This document shows, piece by piece, positions 41,079 to 49,384 of a stretch of DNA of 64,000 nt (position 1 is the stretch's first letter; each line of letters begins with the position of its first letter). A program made the position numbers and the translations under genes. The notes below the pieces were generated by a model. That model was not told where the DNA came from and ran no database searches. It saw nothing but the letters and a program-made list of their open reading frames with translations. The stretch is from 01-FULL-43-15b sp964472675 (GTDB taxonomy: Bacteria; Patescibacteriota; Microgenomatia; UBA8517; UBA10165): NCBI GenBank assembly GCA_964472675.1, contig CAYYLO010000005.1:1-64000 (forward strand), given 5' to 3'.

Positions 41079-41117
41079 TTGTTCAAGAAGTCCCGCTTAG
41101 CGGGATGAATTGAACAA
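41079..41117. repeat. Long symmetric hairpin between tsaD and valS
   Basis: TTGTTCAA (41079-41086) pairs with TTGAACAA (41110-41117), and TCCCGC (41091-41096) with GCGGGA (41100-41105), around a TTA loop, with a symmetric internal loop (GAAG opposite TGAA). It sits in a 180-bp gap that also holds repeated GGCGAAG words. It lacks a U-tract, so it is probably a dispersed palindrome rather than a terminator. Confidence 0.5.
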
Positions 41118-41197
41118 GATCGAACTCGCCAGAGGCGAAGTCGGCGAAGCCGAAGGATACCACGGCGCCAGGAGTGGTAGTTCATGTGTGCGCTGTT

Positions 41198-42223
41198 CTA
41201 TGTGGTGGTGATGGTTAGACTTGGGTTGGTTGTAACTTCTTGCCAGGGGATAGGGTGGTAATTGAATTCTGCAGCAGCAGCAATCATAGCGGCATTGTCG
41301 GTGCACAACTTCGGAGAAGGAATATGGAGATTAATGTCCAATGATAAATGACCAATGCTAAATTCAAACTTTTCGCAGAGGCGGGAGTTCGCGGCGACCC
41401 CACCTGACACTAGAATTGTTTTAACGCCACACCTTTGTGCAGCTTTTAAAGTTTTGGCTACCAACACATCAGTGATAGCTTCCTGTACCTCGTAAGCAAT
41501 CTGATTTATTGCTTGATTGCTTAACTGGTTTGCTTCTTTAAGTTGATTTACTTCTCGGAGTACTGCTGTCTTTAAACCACTGAAAGAAAAGTCAAAATTA
41601 TTTTGATCCAACAAAGGCCTCGGAAGTTTAATTGGAAATTGAAAATTGGAAATTGGAAATTTTGCTGCTGAGGCAGCAATCGCTGGTCCGCCTGGATAGC
41701 CCAACGTGAGAAGCCGTGCCGCTTTGTCAAAGGTTTCTCCGGCAGCGTCATCGCGTGTGCCGCCGATCCATTCAACTTCTCTGTGGTCTTTCAACAAAAC
41801 AATATCTGTGTGACCGCCAGAGACCACTAGCGCAATTGCTGGAAGCGTTGGGGGGTTATCTAGCCAATTGGCGTAAATATGTCCCAAAAGGTGGTTTATG
41901 GGGACAATAGGCTTATCCCAAACCCAAGAAAGAGTCCTGGCGGTTTCTACGCCAACCAACAGGGAACCGATTAAGCCCGGGCCATAAGTGACCGCTATTG
42001 CGTCCAAATTTTCAATTTTCAATTTACAATTTCCAATGGCCTCGTTGATAACAGGAATTATGGATTTGACTTGTTCGCGGGCTGCCTGTTCGGGAATAAT
42101 ACCTCCGGTTTTTGCATGCATTTCAACCGAGGAGGCAATCGCGTTGGAGAGTATTTCTTTCCCATCTTTTACAACTGCGGCTGCTGTTTCGTCGCAACTG
42201 GTTTCGATACCTAGAATAGTCAT
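41198..42223 (-). CDS. tsaD: tRNA N6-threonylcarbamoyladenosine synthase subunit TsaD
   Basis: A 341-residue protein of the t6A37 pathway, acting on ANN-decoding tRNAs. The family signature includes ILGIETSCDETAAAVV, VTYGPGLIGSLLVGVETART, the metal-binding HLLGHIYANW (His-x3-His) and LVVSGGHTDIVLL. The kinase-like end has DNAAMIAAAAEF. Two stretches, NCKLKIENL and FPISNFQFPIK, derive from AATTTTCAATTT-type repeats at about 42004 and 41630. The start is an ATG that overlaps the tgt stop by 4 bp. TsaB and TsaE are not in the window. Confidence 0.95.
   Translation of the reverse strand: MTILGIETSCDETAAAVVKDGKEILSNAIASSVEMHAKTGGIIPEQAAREQVKSIIPVINEAIGNCKLKIENLDAIAVTYGPGLIGSLLVGVETARTLSWVWDKPIVPINHLLGHIYANWLDNPPTLPAIALVVSGGHTDIVLLKDHREVEWIGGTRDDAAGETFDKAARLLTLGYPGGPAIAASAAKFPISNFQFPIKLPRPLLDQNNFDFSFSGLKTAVLREVNQLKEANQLSNQAINQIAYEVQEAITDVLVAKTLKAAQRCGVKTILVSGGVAANSRLCEKFEFSIGHLSLDINLHIPSPKLCTDNAAMIAAAAEFNYHPIPWQEVTTNPSLTITTT
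41630..41663. repeat. AATTGGAAATT repeat inside tsaD
   Basis: Tandem variants of AATTGGAAATTG and AAATTGAAAATTGG lie in frame in tsaD, encoding (minus strand) the residues FPISNFQFPIK. The unit is the same as in noncoding gaps at 12244-12321 and 21367-21411. Confidence 0.6.
42004..42040. repeat. AATTTTCAATTT repeat inside tsaD
   Basis: AATTTTCAATTTTCAATTTA and a following ACAATTTCCAATGG lie in tsaD, encoding (minus strand) residues GNCKLKIENL in a variable helix just before VTYGPGL. Protein length here matches homologues, so it replaced rather than lengthened the segment. Confidence 0.55.
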
Positions 42224-43332
42224 ATTTTTTGGCTTTCGCGAATTTTTTCCATAAGTATTGAATAGAAGCGCAAATTGTGAATTGTGGCGAGTCTAAGTGC
42301 AGTTGACTCTTCAATTCTGAAAAGGTGAGCCAAATAGGCGCGGGAGTAGCGGGTACACAATAGGCAGTCGCACGCGGTTGAAACCGGTTCTGTATCGTTG
42401 TAATAGCGCTCTTTGTCGGGGACGTAGTAGCTAGAAAATTTATCTTCCTCGATGCTTATTTTGTCCATAGAAGGCGCATTGTAAACATATAGTCGCTTGT
42501 GTCTAGCATCGCGGGTAGGGAGTACGCAATCAAAAATGTCATAGCCTAATTTGCAAAGTGCTACGACCTCATGCGGCTTACCAATACCTAAGCCGTAGAG
42601 CAGGTAGTCTTTTGGAGAATTGTCGGCAATGGTTTGAGCGACTGCATAGTTGAATAATCCTTCAGAATCAATCGGCCAACCGCCGTAACCCAGACCATCA
42701 AAGCCAATTCTTGCAAGTTTTTGGGTACATTCAGCGCGAAGATCCAAATAATCTCCTCCTTGTACCACACCCAAAAGATAAGGACGAGACTTGTTTCCCA
42801 GTTTTTCCTTATCGCAAATTCTTTCAAATTCATACTTGCTTCTTGTTGCCCAGGCTAATGTCCTGGTAACGGTATCTTTTGCCTCTTCAAAGCTTGCGTT
42901 TTGGGGAGTAAAGTCATCCAAAACTACAACCATATCGGTTTTTAGAGACATTTGAAATTCTATCGATTCCTCGGGGGTAAGTGAAACCTTTTTGCCGTTT
43001 TGGGTAAAAGTTACACCCCGATCAGTGATTGCCTTTCTGCCGCTTATCTTTTTGGCAATTGACATGACTTGAAATCCTCCTGAGTCAGAAATTACTGCAC
43101 CATTCCAGGACATAAAATTCCTTACACCTTCATGGCTTTTTATTACTTTGCTACCCAGTTCGCGCATGAGGTGATAGGTGTTCACTAAGATTCCAGGAGT
43201 GTTAGTGTTTTCAATATCTTTGCTATCTATTGTTTTGACAATAGCGCGGGTGGCATCGGGGAAAAAGACTGGCAAGGGAACGCTCCGGCCATCAATCATT
43301 TTAAACTGTTTAGAATTTGTGCTTTTGGCCAT
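42220..43332 (-). CDS. tgt: Queuine tRNA-ribosyltransferase (Tgt), divergent substrate loop
   Basis: A 370-residue TIM-barrel enzyme that exchanges guanine-34 in GUN tRNAs for a deazaguanine. Present are ISDSGGFQVMSIAKK (proton-acceptor Asp), the nucleophile in FDCVLPTRDAR, and the zinc site CDCLLC with a downstream His (IHN). Two substrate-contact motifs differ from typical bacterial Tgt: FDECTP appears as LDDFTP, and GGLAVGE appears as GGWPIDSEG. The base used may therefore differ from preQ1. It overlaps tsaD by 4 bp. The tRNA-Asn(GTT) at 62035 is a potential target. Confidence 0.93.
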   Translation of the reverse strand: MAKSTNSKQFKMIDGRSVPLPVFFPDATRAIVKTIDSKDIENTNTPGILVNTYHLMRELGSKVIKSHEGVRNFMSWNGAVISDSGGFQVMSIAKKISGRKAITDRGVTFTQNGKKVSLTPEESIEFQMSLKTDMVVVLDDFTPQNASFEEAKDTVTRTLAWATRSKYEFERICDKEKLGNKSRPYLLGVVQGGDYLDLRAECTQKLARIGFDGLGYGGWPIDSEGLFNYAVAQTIADNSPKDYLLYGLGIGKPHEVVALCKLGYDIFDCVLPTRDARHKRLYVYNAPSMDKISIEEDKFSSYYVPDKERYYNDTEPVSTACDCLLCTRYSRAYLAHLFRIEESTALRLATIHNLRFYSILMEKIRESQKI

Positions 43333-43374
43333 TGTAATTTGTTTGGGATTTAGAAATTAGGATTTGGAATTTAC

Positions 43375-45141
43375 CTAGGGGGTTACGCCCCGCAAGTATA
43401 TTGCTTGCCAGGAGCGGTAATTTGAATAGAAGGTTCTGTTTTGCAAAACCTCACCATTTCTGGTGACTTTATAGTCAAACGCCGCTTTTGTCCCCGGGGC
43501 GGCAAAGTCTACCTGTTTTATCACACCTGGCGCAAGTGTGGGGTCATCCTGATAAAGGGGTGGGGGAGCAGAGACGACGTCCCAAATTCTGTGATTTAAA
43601 ATCTGAGACACTCTTCCGTCAGAAGTTCCATAGAGCTCAAATACAAGCGCCATCTTTTTTGTATCAGTTGAAGTTTGAATAAGAATGTTAGCCGGCGTAT
43701 CGTTTTGAATTCTTAGGTCGGTACCGGGAGAATAAACCGTGGCGTCGATACCGGGCTTAGTATCTTCTTCGTAATAATGAACACGATAGGCGTGAGGATG
43801 GCGTTCGGTTATGGGAAGTCCTGCATTTAAGGCTGCACGGAAAAGTGTGGTTGAAACCTGGCAAACACCGCCGCCATCACCCAAAACTGTTTTTCCGTCT
43901 TTTATGACATAAGCCTGTTGGTAGCCTGTGTAAGCGGACACGTCTCCAAGGGCGTTATTAAAAGAAAAGGTTTCTCCTGGCTTTATTAAAAGCCCATTAA
44001 GTCTGCTTGCGGCCAGCGTTACATTGTGTACTCTTCCGGGTATAGAGCCGGCAAAAAGCGAAGTGCCGCGACCAATAAGCTCTTTTATCCCCAAATTGTT
44101 TACCTCACTGGTTCCCACCTGAGGCTCTTTTCGATTAACCGGAATTTCGACTTTGGTTGCTTTTGCCTCACTGACTATTAGGTTTTCCACACCTGCCTTT
44201 AATCTGTTGCCCAATTCAACTTTGTTGGTTTCCAACCCGTCTTTTCCGGGCGCAAATTCTTTCACTTTTCCATCCTCAAACACCAGGCGGGCGTTTTGTG
44301 GTTCTGTATCAACTGAAGAGGCAATGTTATTAATTAATGAAGCCAGCTTTTCTTCTTTGACACCATTCGGGGTCAAAAGAGGCAAAATATCCGCAGCTTT
44401 GTAGGTAAAATCTTTGTAGTCGACTGAAAGCTGTAGCGATTTGCCGACTATATTTTGCGCCCTCACCTTAATTTCTTCTGCTTCAGTATCAGAAAGTTGA
44501 GCTTTAGTCTTTTTTAGTGGAATGCTAATAGAGTTACTGTTTTTATACTTTAAACTTTCCAGAACTTGCTCTCTAAGCTTTACCTGGTCAACTTCAATAC
44601 CATCTTTACCTTTGTTGACAATGATTGCGTTTTTTTCAATTATCAGAGTAGGTTCTGTGGGTGGAACACCAATCTGGTCGGCTATGTCGGCCAAACTTTT
44701 ATCAAGGGCCTCCTGGCGTAAGGAGTATGCATAAGGCAGGTTGGGTTTCTGAACTAAGGAGGACACTTTAGCCAAAAGTCTATCCTCAAAACTGCCAGTG
44801 CGGCCAACAGCGTATGCTGCCTCTACGGATTGTTCATAATTGTAATTAACTTCCACGTCCAGTGACATTTGGATTTTAGGGTCATCAGCCACCAAAGTCA
44901 GGCCGGGGGGCTTGTTCTCGGGTAATAGTAGTTTTAGAGCCTGCTCTTTGGTTTTTCCTGATAAGTTAATTCCTGCCAGCTGTACGCCGGGGAAGATTTT
45001 ATTAAAGAAATAAATAGTGTAGACGGCAGTTAAAATTGCCAGGAATAAAAATGTCCAAAAAAGAGTTTTCAAAACAAGCGCTTTGATAGAAGATGGAACG
45101 ACATCTTCCTTTAATGGCGGAATACTAATTGGCACACCCAT
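43375..45141 (-). CDS. VanW family protein with YoaR-like domains
   Basis: A 588-residue membrane-anchored protein: one helix near residues 28-50 (TLFWTFLFLAILTAVYTIYF), two repeated YoaR/PG_binding_4-like domains (IFPGVQLAGINLSGKTKEQA and the repeat near 290), and a VanW domain at about 350-530 (LFAGSIPGRVHNVTLAASRL, SFNNALGDVSAYTGYQQAYV, GGGVCQVSTTLFRAALNAGL). VanW proteins bind or modify cell-wall peptides; the original vancomycin link is not implied. It is divergent from the solute-binding gene, with the two promoters overlapping. Confidence 0.9.
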   Translation of the reverse strand: MGVPISIPPLKEDVVPSSIKALVLKTLFWTFLFLAILTAVYTIYFFNKIFPGVQLAGINLSGKTKEQALKLLLPENKPPGLTLVADDPKIQMSLDVEVNYNYEQSVEAAYAVGRTGSFEDRLLAKVSSLVQKPNLPYAYSLRQEALDKSLADIADQIGVPPTEPTLIIEKNAIIVNKGKDGIEVDQVKLREQVLESLKYKNSNSISIPLKKTKAQLSDTEAEEIKVRAQNIVGKSLQLSVDYKDFTYKAADILPLLTPNGVKEEKLASLINNIASSVDTEPQNARLVFEDGKVKEFAPGKDGLETNKVELGNRLKAGVENLIVSEAKATKVEIPVNRKEPQVGTSEVNNLGIKELIGRGTSLFAGSIPGRVHNVTLAASRLNGLLIKPGETFSFNNALGDVSAYTGYQQAYVIKDGKTVLGDGGGVCQVSTTLFRAALNAGLPITERHPHAYRVHYYEEDTKPGIDATVYSPGTDLRIQNDTPANILIQTSTDTKKMALVFELYGTSDGRVSQILNHRIWDVVSAPPPLYQDDPTLAPGVIKQVDFAAPGTKAAFDYKVTRNGEVLQNRTFYSNYRSWQAIYLRGVTP

Positions 45142-45145
45142 ATGA

Positions 45146-45155
45146 TACCATGTAA
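45146..45155. promoter_or_regulatory. Overlapping divergent -10 boxes (vanW-like gene and solute-binding gene)
   Basis: TACCAT (45146-45151) points right and ends 10 nt before the ATG at 45162; TTACAT on the minus strand (45150-45155) ends 8 nt before the ATG at 45141. The two starts are only 20 bp apart, so one polymerase would exclude the other. Confidence 0.4.
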
Positions 45156-45161
45156 CAAGCT

Positions 45162-46592
45162 ATGGAGCCTCAAGAATTAGTGGAAAGTGACGAGGGGGAA
45201 GTGATGAATCAAAATACGGGAGAGGGTGTGGCGCCGCCTGCAACGCCACCTGCGCCTGTTTTGGGGCAAGCCCCAAAAAGAAAACTTCCCATATTTCTGG
45301 TTTTGGGGGTAATTACCGGGTTAGTTCTAGTTTTGGCTTCTACCTGGGGAGTTAAATACTTTTTAACAAAGCAAAACAATACAAAGAATAAACCTGTTGA
45401 GATTATATGGTGGGGGACAGAGCTTGAGCAAGCGGCAGTTGCCCCCATAATTGAAGAGTATGAGAAGAAAAATAATGTCAAAGTGGTTTATGCGAAACAG
45501 GACGCGCAAGACTACAAAGACAGGCTAAAAAGTTTACTAAACAAAGAGAATGGGCCTGATATTTTTGAAATACACAACACTTGGGTGCCGATGTTTACCA
45601 CGGATTTAGATCCGTTGCCGGCAATCACGATGGCGCCTGACGTCTACAAAAAGACATTCTACCCCGTTGTTGTGCGCGATCTAACTTTGGGCTCAGCCTT
45701 TGCTGGCATCCCCCTCAATTTTGACGGTTTGGCTTTATTGACAAATACAGCGATTTTAGAAGAGAAAAATGCTTTACCCCCAAAAGATTGGAATGAACTT
45801 GTCGCTTTGGCGAAAACTTTGACGATAAGAGATGAAAATAAAAGAATAACAAGAGGTGGAATAGCTATGGGTACTACTCAGAATGTTAACCATTGGGAAG
45901 ATGTGCTTTCCTTGATGTTTTTACAAAGTAAGATTGATCCAAAAGACCCTAATACCGCAGGCACAATAGGCGTTTTGGAAACTTTTTTAAATTTCAGTGG
46001 GGAAAATGGTTATTGGGATAGTTCTCTGCCAAACTCGCTTGATGCTTTTTCTCAAGGGAGAGTAGCTATGTATATTGCTCCAGCTTCTGAGGTTTTTAAA
46101 ATTGTTAAAACAAACCCGGCTCTTGTATTCAAAGTTAGTATGGTGCCTCAGTTGCCGAAAATTAATACTACCCCTCAGGATATAAATTTTGCGTCATATA
46201 AGGTAGAAAGTGTTTCAAGTAAAAGTAAACACAAAAAGGAAGCCTGGGAATTTTTAAATTTTGCAACGTCAGTTTCTGTTTTGCCTGTTTTACAAGCTAA
46301 TCAAAAAATAGCCGGAGGCAGGGCATTTCTTCCTTCAAGAGTAGATTTGGCAGGGAATTATTCAAGTGACCCTATTCTGGGAGTTTACACACAGGAGGCA
46401 TTAAGTGCCCATTCTTCTTATCTGTCCTCAAATACCAACGATGGTTTTTCCGGTATCAACTCAAAATTTTCTGCTGCTTATAAGGTTGCCCTAGAAGAAG
46501 TGGAGAAACGTTATACTATAGAAAATATTTTAAGTAGCTTGACTGGCAAAATTGGTCAAATTTTAGCTTCCTATCCGGCTCCAAATAAATGA
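45162..46592 (+). CDS. Extracellular solute-binding protein (sugar ABC type)
   Basis: A 476-residue protein. After a 45-residue charged/Pro-rich N-terminus is one helix (FLVLGVITGLVLVLASTWGV), followed by a periplasmic-binding fold of the maltose/sugar type: VEIIWWGTELEQAAVAPIIE, DIFEIHNTWVPMFT, and the C-terminal KKEAWEFLNFATSVSVLPVL. No lipobox is visible, so it is probably anchored by the helix. No ABC permease or ATPase genes lie nearby, so a partner system must be elsewhere or absent. It is divergent from the VanW gene. Confidence 0.88.
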   Translation: MEPQELVESDEGEVMNQNTGEGVAPPATPPAPVLGQAPKRKLPIFLVLGVITGLVLVLASTWGVKYFLTKQNNTKNKPVEIIWWGTELEQAAVAPIIEEYEKKNNVKVVYAKQDAQDYKDRLKSLLNKENGPDIFEIHNTWVPMFTTDLDPLPAITMAPDVYKKTFYPVVVRDLTLGSAFAGIPLNFDGLALLTNTAILEEKNALPPKDWNELVALAKTLTIRDENKRITRGGIAMGTTQNVNHWEDVLSLMFLQSKIDPKDPNTAGTIGVLETFLNFSGENGYWDSSLPNSLDAFSQGRVAMYIAPASEVFKIVKTNPALVFKVSMVPQLPKINTTPQDINFASYKVESVSSKSKHKKEAWEFLNFATSVSVLPVLQANQKIAGGRAFLPSRVDLAGNYSSDPILGVYTQEALSAHSSYLSSNTNDGFSGINSKFSAAYKVALEEVEKRYTIENILSSLTGKIGQILASYPAPNK

Positions 46593-46662
46593 AGTTCATT
46601 GTGGATAAGTATGTTGAAATGTGGTGGAAAGCGTTCTTTGCAGGCTGTGGATATTTTGTTGA

Positions 46663-47061
46663 CTACTTGAGTTTCTTTTCAAACGAGACAACTCCGCCGG
46701 ACTTTAATGTAAAGTCGACATTTAGTCTAACACCTGTTACGTTTTTGTGATAAGTACACACATTTTTAGAACATGTCCCAAACAACAGACTTCGGGATAA
46801 TGATTTGGTTCCGGACTTTACTTTTATCGTTCCACTAGCTCCCTGTGGTCCGCCTTTTGAGTCGTAGGTTAGGGTGTAGCGAATGGATTTTGTATTAGTC
46901 AGGTTTGTAAATTTAACTGAGGCCGACTTGCGGTTTTTGGTGATGGAGGCAGAAACCGTGGGGGATTTACCTCTGGTGCTGGATTTGGTTTGTGCAGAGG
47001 CAGTTTGCGATAGCAAGAGAAAACAAACAATAAAGGATAGAAAAACCAGGAGGAGTTTCAT
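46663..47061 (-). CDS. Small secreted beta-rich protein
   Basis: A 132-residue protein with a signal peptide (MKLLLVFLSFIVCFLLLSQT, cleavage near ASAQT). The mature part is Lys/Ser/Thr-rich with repeated strands (VSASITKNRKSASVKFTNLT, and IRYTLTYDSKGG), resembling an immunoglobulin-like fold, with one Cys pair (GTCSKNVCTYH). The start overlaps the SIMPL gene by 4 bp, so they are probably co-transcribed. I do not recognise the family. A DnaA-box-like TGTGGATAA lies at 46600-46608, just outside its 3' end. Confidence 0.6.
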   Translation of the reverse strand: MKLLLVFLSFIVCFLLLSQTASAQTKSSTRGKSPTVSASITKNRKSASVKFTNLTNTKSIRYTLTYDSKGGPQGASGTIKVKSGTKSLSRSLLFGTCSKNVCTYHKNVTGVRLNVDFTLKSGGVVSFEKKLK

Positions 47062-47798
47062 CTTAGCAGTAGTTGGAATACGACAGTGACTGTTTTGCCT
47101 GTGGTTGTGGATCCCGGCTCTGTGGGTATTCCGCCTCCACCTATCCCTTCTCTTGCAAACAAGGGTGTTGTGGAGGATTGAAAGCCTTCTGTGACACTAA
47201 TTACCTTTCCAAGTTTACCGCCTGAGGACGTGGCAACTGTGGCGGCTTTTTTCTTTGCGTCTTCGATTGCATCTTGCAATAGCTGGTTTTCAGCATCTTT
47301 AGAGTTTTCCAGGGAGAAATTTGGTCCATACACATTATTTGCTCCGCTGGAGGTTAACAAATTCGCCAGTTCCGAAGCGCGGTTTATGTCGCGCAAGGTC
47401 ACTTGAATGGAATTAGAAACCTGCCATTGGCCTGGCCTGGTTTTTTGTCTGCCATCTGTGTCGTAATAGCTTTCCTGGTTTTGGTAAACACTTATGTTTT
47501 GAGTCTGAATATCCTCACTTTTAATACCAAAATCTTTAACAGACTTGATAATACTTTCCATTTTTTTATTAACCTCTTCTACTGCCTTGTCTTTATCGTC
47601 ATTGGTTACGCTCACGCCCGCTGTAAAGTTGGCCACCTGGTTCTTTTGGCTTGTTTGTGATTGCCCAAGAACAGTAATAGTTTTTCCGGGAGTAAAGTGG
47701 ATATTGCCCCAGTCAATTCGGCTTAGAGGCAAAATAAAAAGCGCAGCAAAGAAGACGCCAACGCCAATCACAAAACCCAAAAGTGCGCGATTTTCCAT
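47058..47798 (-). CDS. SIMPL domain (DUF541) protein
   Basis: About 246 residues from MENRALLGFVIGVGVFFAAL, an N-terminal anchor helix. The rest is a SIMPL domain: GKTITVLGQSQTSQKNQVAN, then DFGIKSEDIQTQNISVYQNQ and QLLQDAIEDAKKKAATVATS. SIMPL proteins are periplasmic or surface proteins with an uncertain stress-related role. The start at 47798 is preferred to sites 24 or 42 nt upstream because TATATT ends 7 nt before it, predicting a leaderless mRNA. It is followed by the small secreted protein with a 4-bp overlap. Confidence 0.82.
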   Translation of the reverse strand: MENRALLGFVIGVGVFFAALFILPLSRIDWGNIHFTPGKTITVLGQSQTSQKNQVANFTAGVSVTNDDKDKAVEEVNKKMESIIKSVKDFGIKSEDIQTQNISVYQNQESYYDTDGRQKTRPGQWQVSNSIQVTLRDINRASELANLLTSSGANNVYGPNFSLENSKDAENQLLQDAIEDAKKKAATVATSSGGKLGKVISVTEGFQSSTTPLFAREGIGGGGIPTEPGSTTTGKTVTVVFQLLLR

Positions 47799-47805
47799 GG
47801 GGACT

Positions 47806-47811
47806 AATATA
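47806..47811 (-). promoter_or_regulatory. -10 box of the SIMPL gene (leaderless)
   Basis: Minus-strand TATATT ends 7 nt before the ATG at 47796-47798. It helps choose between three possible starts. Confidence 0.4.
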
Positions 47812-47912
47812 GAGCGTAGCATAATTTGATTGTTTGTCAAATTGCGGCTTTACATTTCTCACACATTTCTTATAATTTTAGTCTAATATCGGGACAATAG
47901 CCTGTAAATATT

Positions 47913-48584
47913 ATGGTTTCTAAAATACTTTTAGTTGAGGATGATAAGGATCTCCAGGATTCCCTGAAGGAACTTTTTACAGCAGAAGGATTTTTTGTAA
48001 AAACAGCCTCTGATGGTGTTGAAGCGCTCAAAGTTATAAACAAGGGAGAATTTGATTTGCTAATTCTGGATTTGGGTTTACCTGTAATGAGCGGAGAGAG
48101 TGTTTTGATGGAGGTACGGAAAAAGTATCCTGAGATTCCTGTTGTTGTTCTCACGGCTCGTGATACCACCTCTGATGTGATTAGAGGATTAAATTTGGGT
48201 GCCGACGATTATGTAACTAAACCTTTTGTGGCTGATGAGTTAATAGCGCGGGCCAAAGCCAGGCTAAGGTCTCGTCAGTCCGGAGAGCAAAAGATGAAAG
48301 TGGGAGATTTGGAGCTTGACCCAACTACATTTGAAGTCAAGCGAGGTGGAAGGCTTATTAGTTTAACACCTCAGGAATTTAAATTATTACAATACCTTAT
48401 GGCCAACCAAGGGCGAGTGCTGACGCGTGACGCTATATTAAACCGGGTGTGGTTCTATTCCCCTGAAGTTGAAACCAGAGTTGTAGATGTCTATATCGGT
48501 TATCTTCGCAAAAAGGTAGATAAAGGTTTTAAAAGAAAACTTCTTTCGTCGGTACGCGGTTTTGGGTATGTCCTTAAGGAGTAG
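47913..48584 (+). CDS. OmpR/PhoB-family response regulator
   Basis: A 223-residue two-domain regulator. The receiver domain has the acidic pair in ILLVEDDKDLQDSL, the phospho-acceptor Asp in LLILDLGLPVMSGES, Thr in VVVLTARDTTSD and Lys in DDYVTKPFVADELIARAKA. The C-terminal winged helix contains LTPQEFKLLQYLMANQGRVLTRDAIL and the ETRVVDVYIGYLRKKVD recognition helix. All phosphorylation residues are intact. No full histidine kinase is adjacent; a stand-alone HisKA fragment lies 0.8 kb downstream on the other strand. Its targets are unknown. Confidence 0.95.
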   Translation: MVSKILLVEDDKDLQDSLKELFTAEGFFVKTASDGVEALKVINKGEFDLLILDLGLPVMSGESVLMEVRKKYPEIPVVVLTARDTTSDVIRGLNLGADDYVTKPFVADELIARAKARLRSRQSGEQKMKVGDLELDPTTFEVKRGGRLISLTPQEFKLLQYLMANQGRVLTRDAILNRVWFYSPEVETRVVDVYIGYLRKKVDKGFKRKLLSSVRGFGYVLKE

Positions 48585-48600
48585 AAATTAAAAAAAAGCC

Positions 48601-48634
48601 CAAAGGTTTTTGAGTTTGGAGACCTTTTTTTCTT
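48601..48634 (+). terminator. Probable intrinsic terminator after the response regulator
   Basis: AAAGGT (48602-48607) and ACCTTT (48622-48627) form a short stem followed by a T-rich run, 17 nt after the stop. The stem is short, so strength is uncertain. Confidence 0.45.
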
Positions 48635-48692
48635 AAATTTCAAAAAACATCTAGGGCGGACTTCGTTCGCTATATATACCCATAAGGCTTGC

Positions 48693-48995
48693 TTATTCGA
48701 CAGGTGCAGTAAAAAGGTTATACAAATGTTCCGCTAGAGTGCCCTTAAGGAGATTGCGAACCCTGTTTGTTTTTCCGGGTGAATTGTTTGTATCCAATGT
48801 CTGGTTGTAGTTGTTTGGCTGGTAAGAGGCGGGGTGGATAAAGGGTTGGATTGGTTTTATTTGCGAGTGGTAAACCCTTTTTACAGAAGAGTGTAGAGCT
48901 ACACTATTTTGAACGACCACCATCTCATAGGGAAAGTAGGCGATATGAGTTGATGGATTCAAACTAATTTTATGTCGTCCGGGCAGAAATTTCAT
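48693..48995 (-). CDS. Hypothetical protein, 100 residues
   Basis: A soluble protein with no membrane segment, Asn/Ser/His-rich, beginning MKFLPGRHKISLNPSTHIAY. No motif is recognised. Upstream on the minus strand there is an AT-rich TTATATAGC just before the ATG. It stands alone between a response regulator and the repeat region at 49055. Reality as a gene is plausible but unproven. Confidence 0.4.
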   Translation of the reverse strand: MKFLPGRHKISLNPSTHIAYFPYEMVVVQNSVALHSSVKRVYHSQIKPIQPFIHPASYQPNNYNQTLDTNNSPGKTNRVRNLLKGTLAEHLYNLFTAPVE

Positions 48996-49054
48996 AAGCT
49001 ATATAAGTTGTAAGCGAATACTACTTCTAAATTTTTAAAGTAGTGGTAAAATTC

Positions 49055-49109
49055 GGTAAGAACCTGGTAAACCAGAACCTTGTTGTTCGCAGATTCACAA
49101 TAAGAACCT
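49055..49109. repeat. Direct repeat copy A (flanks HisKA and GlsB genes)
   Basis: A 55-bp sequence beginning GGTAAGAACCTGGTAAACCA, with an embedded CTGGTAAACCAG palindrome, that matches copy B at 49805-49859 with two mismatches (AT versus CC). Both copies have the same orientation and are 750 bp apart. Confidence 0.75.
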
Positions 49110-49135
49110 TGGAAGAAGACTTATGAGAACCTTTT

Positions 49136-49384
49136 TTAGGTGTTTTTGGGGTTTTTGAGAGATTTTCGTATTGTTGTTGCAAAATCACTTAGAAGGTCCA
49201 GAGCTCGATCGAGGTTGGATTGGATTTTGCCAACATAATTTATACAGGCTTCTGCGTCCGGGTTTTTTTGAAGTTGTAATGTCAAAAGATGGCTGAAAGT
49301 TTTTACGTTTGTTAGTGGTGTTTTTAAGTCATGAAGAGCCTGGTCGAAAGTTTCTGCATCAAGTTGATCTTGTTGGTTAGACAT
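49136..49384 (-). CDS. Stand-alone histidine-kinase dimerisation (HisKA) domain
   Basis: An 82-residue protein with the HisKA H-box: LHDLKTPLTNVKTFSHLLTL, where His is the phosphorylation site, followed by the second helix GKIQSNLDRALDLLSDF. There is no ATPase (HATPase_c) domain, sensor or membrane segment, so it cannot autophosphorylate alone. It may be a phosphotransfer adaptor or decoy for a kinase elsewhere, or the remnant of a larger kinase. It sits between two copies of a direct repeat. A TATACT box ends 13 nt before its start. Confidence 0.8.
   Translation of the reverse strand: MSNQQDQLDAETFDQALHDLKTPLTNVKTFSHLLTLQLQKNPDAEACINYVGKIQSNLDRALDLLSDFATTIRKSLKNPKNT

Noticed and set aside
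41018..41185. Extended N-terminus of ValS
   Set aside because: The extra 56 residues are encoded by the hairpin/repeat region and do not resemble synthetase sequence; a GTG with a TATAAT box lies downstream.
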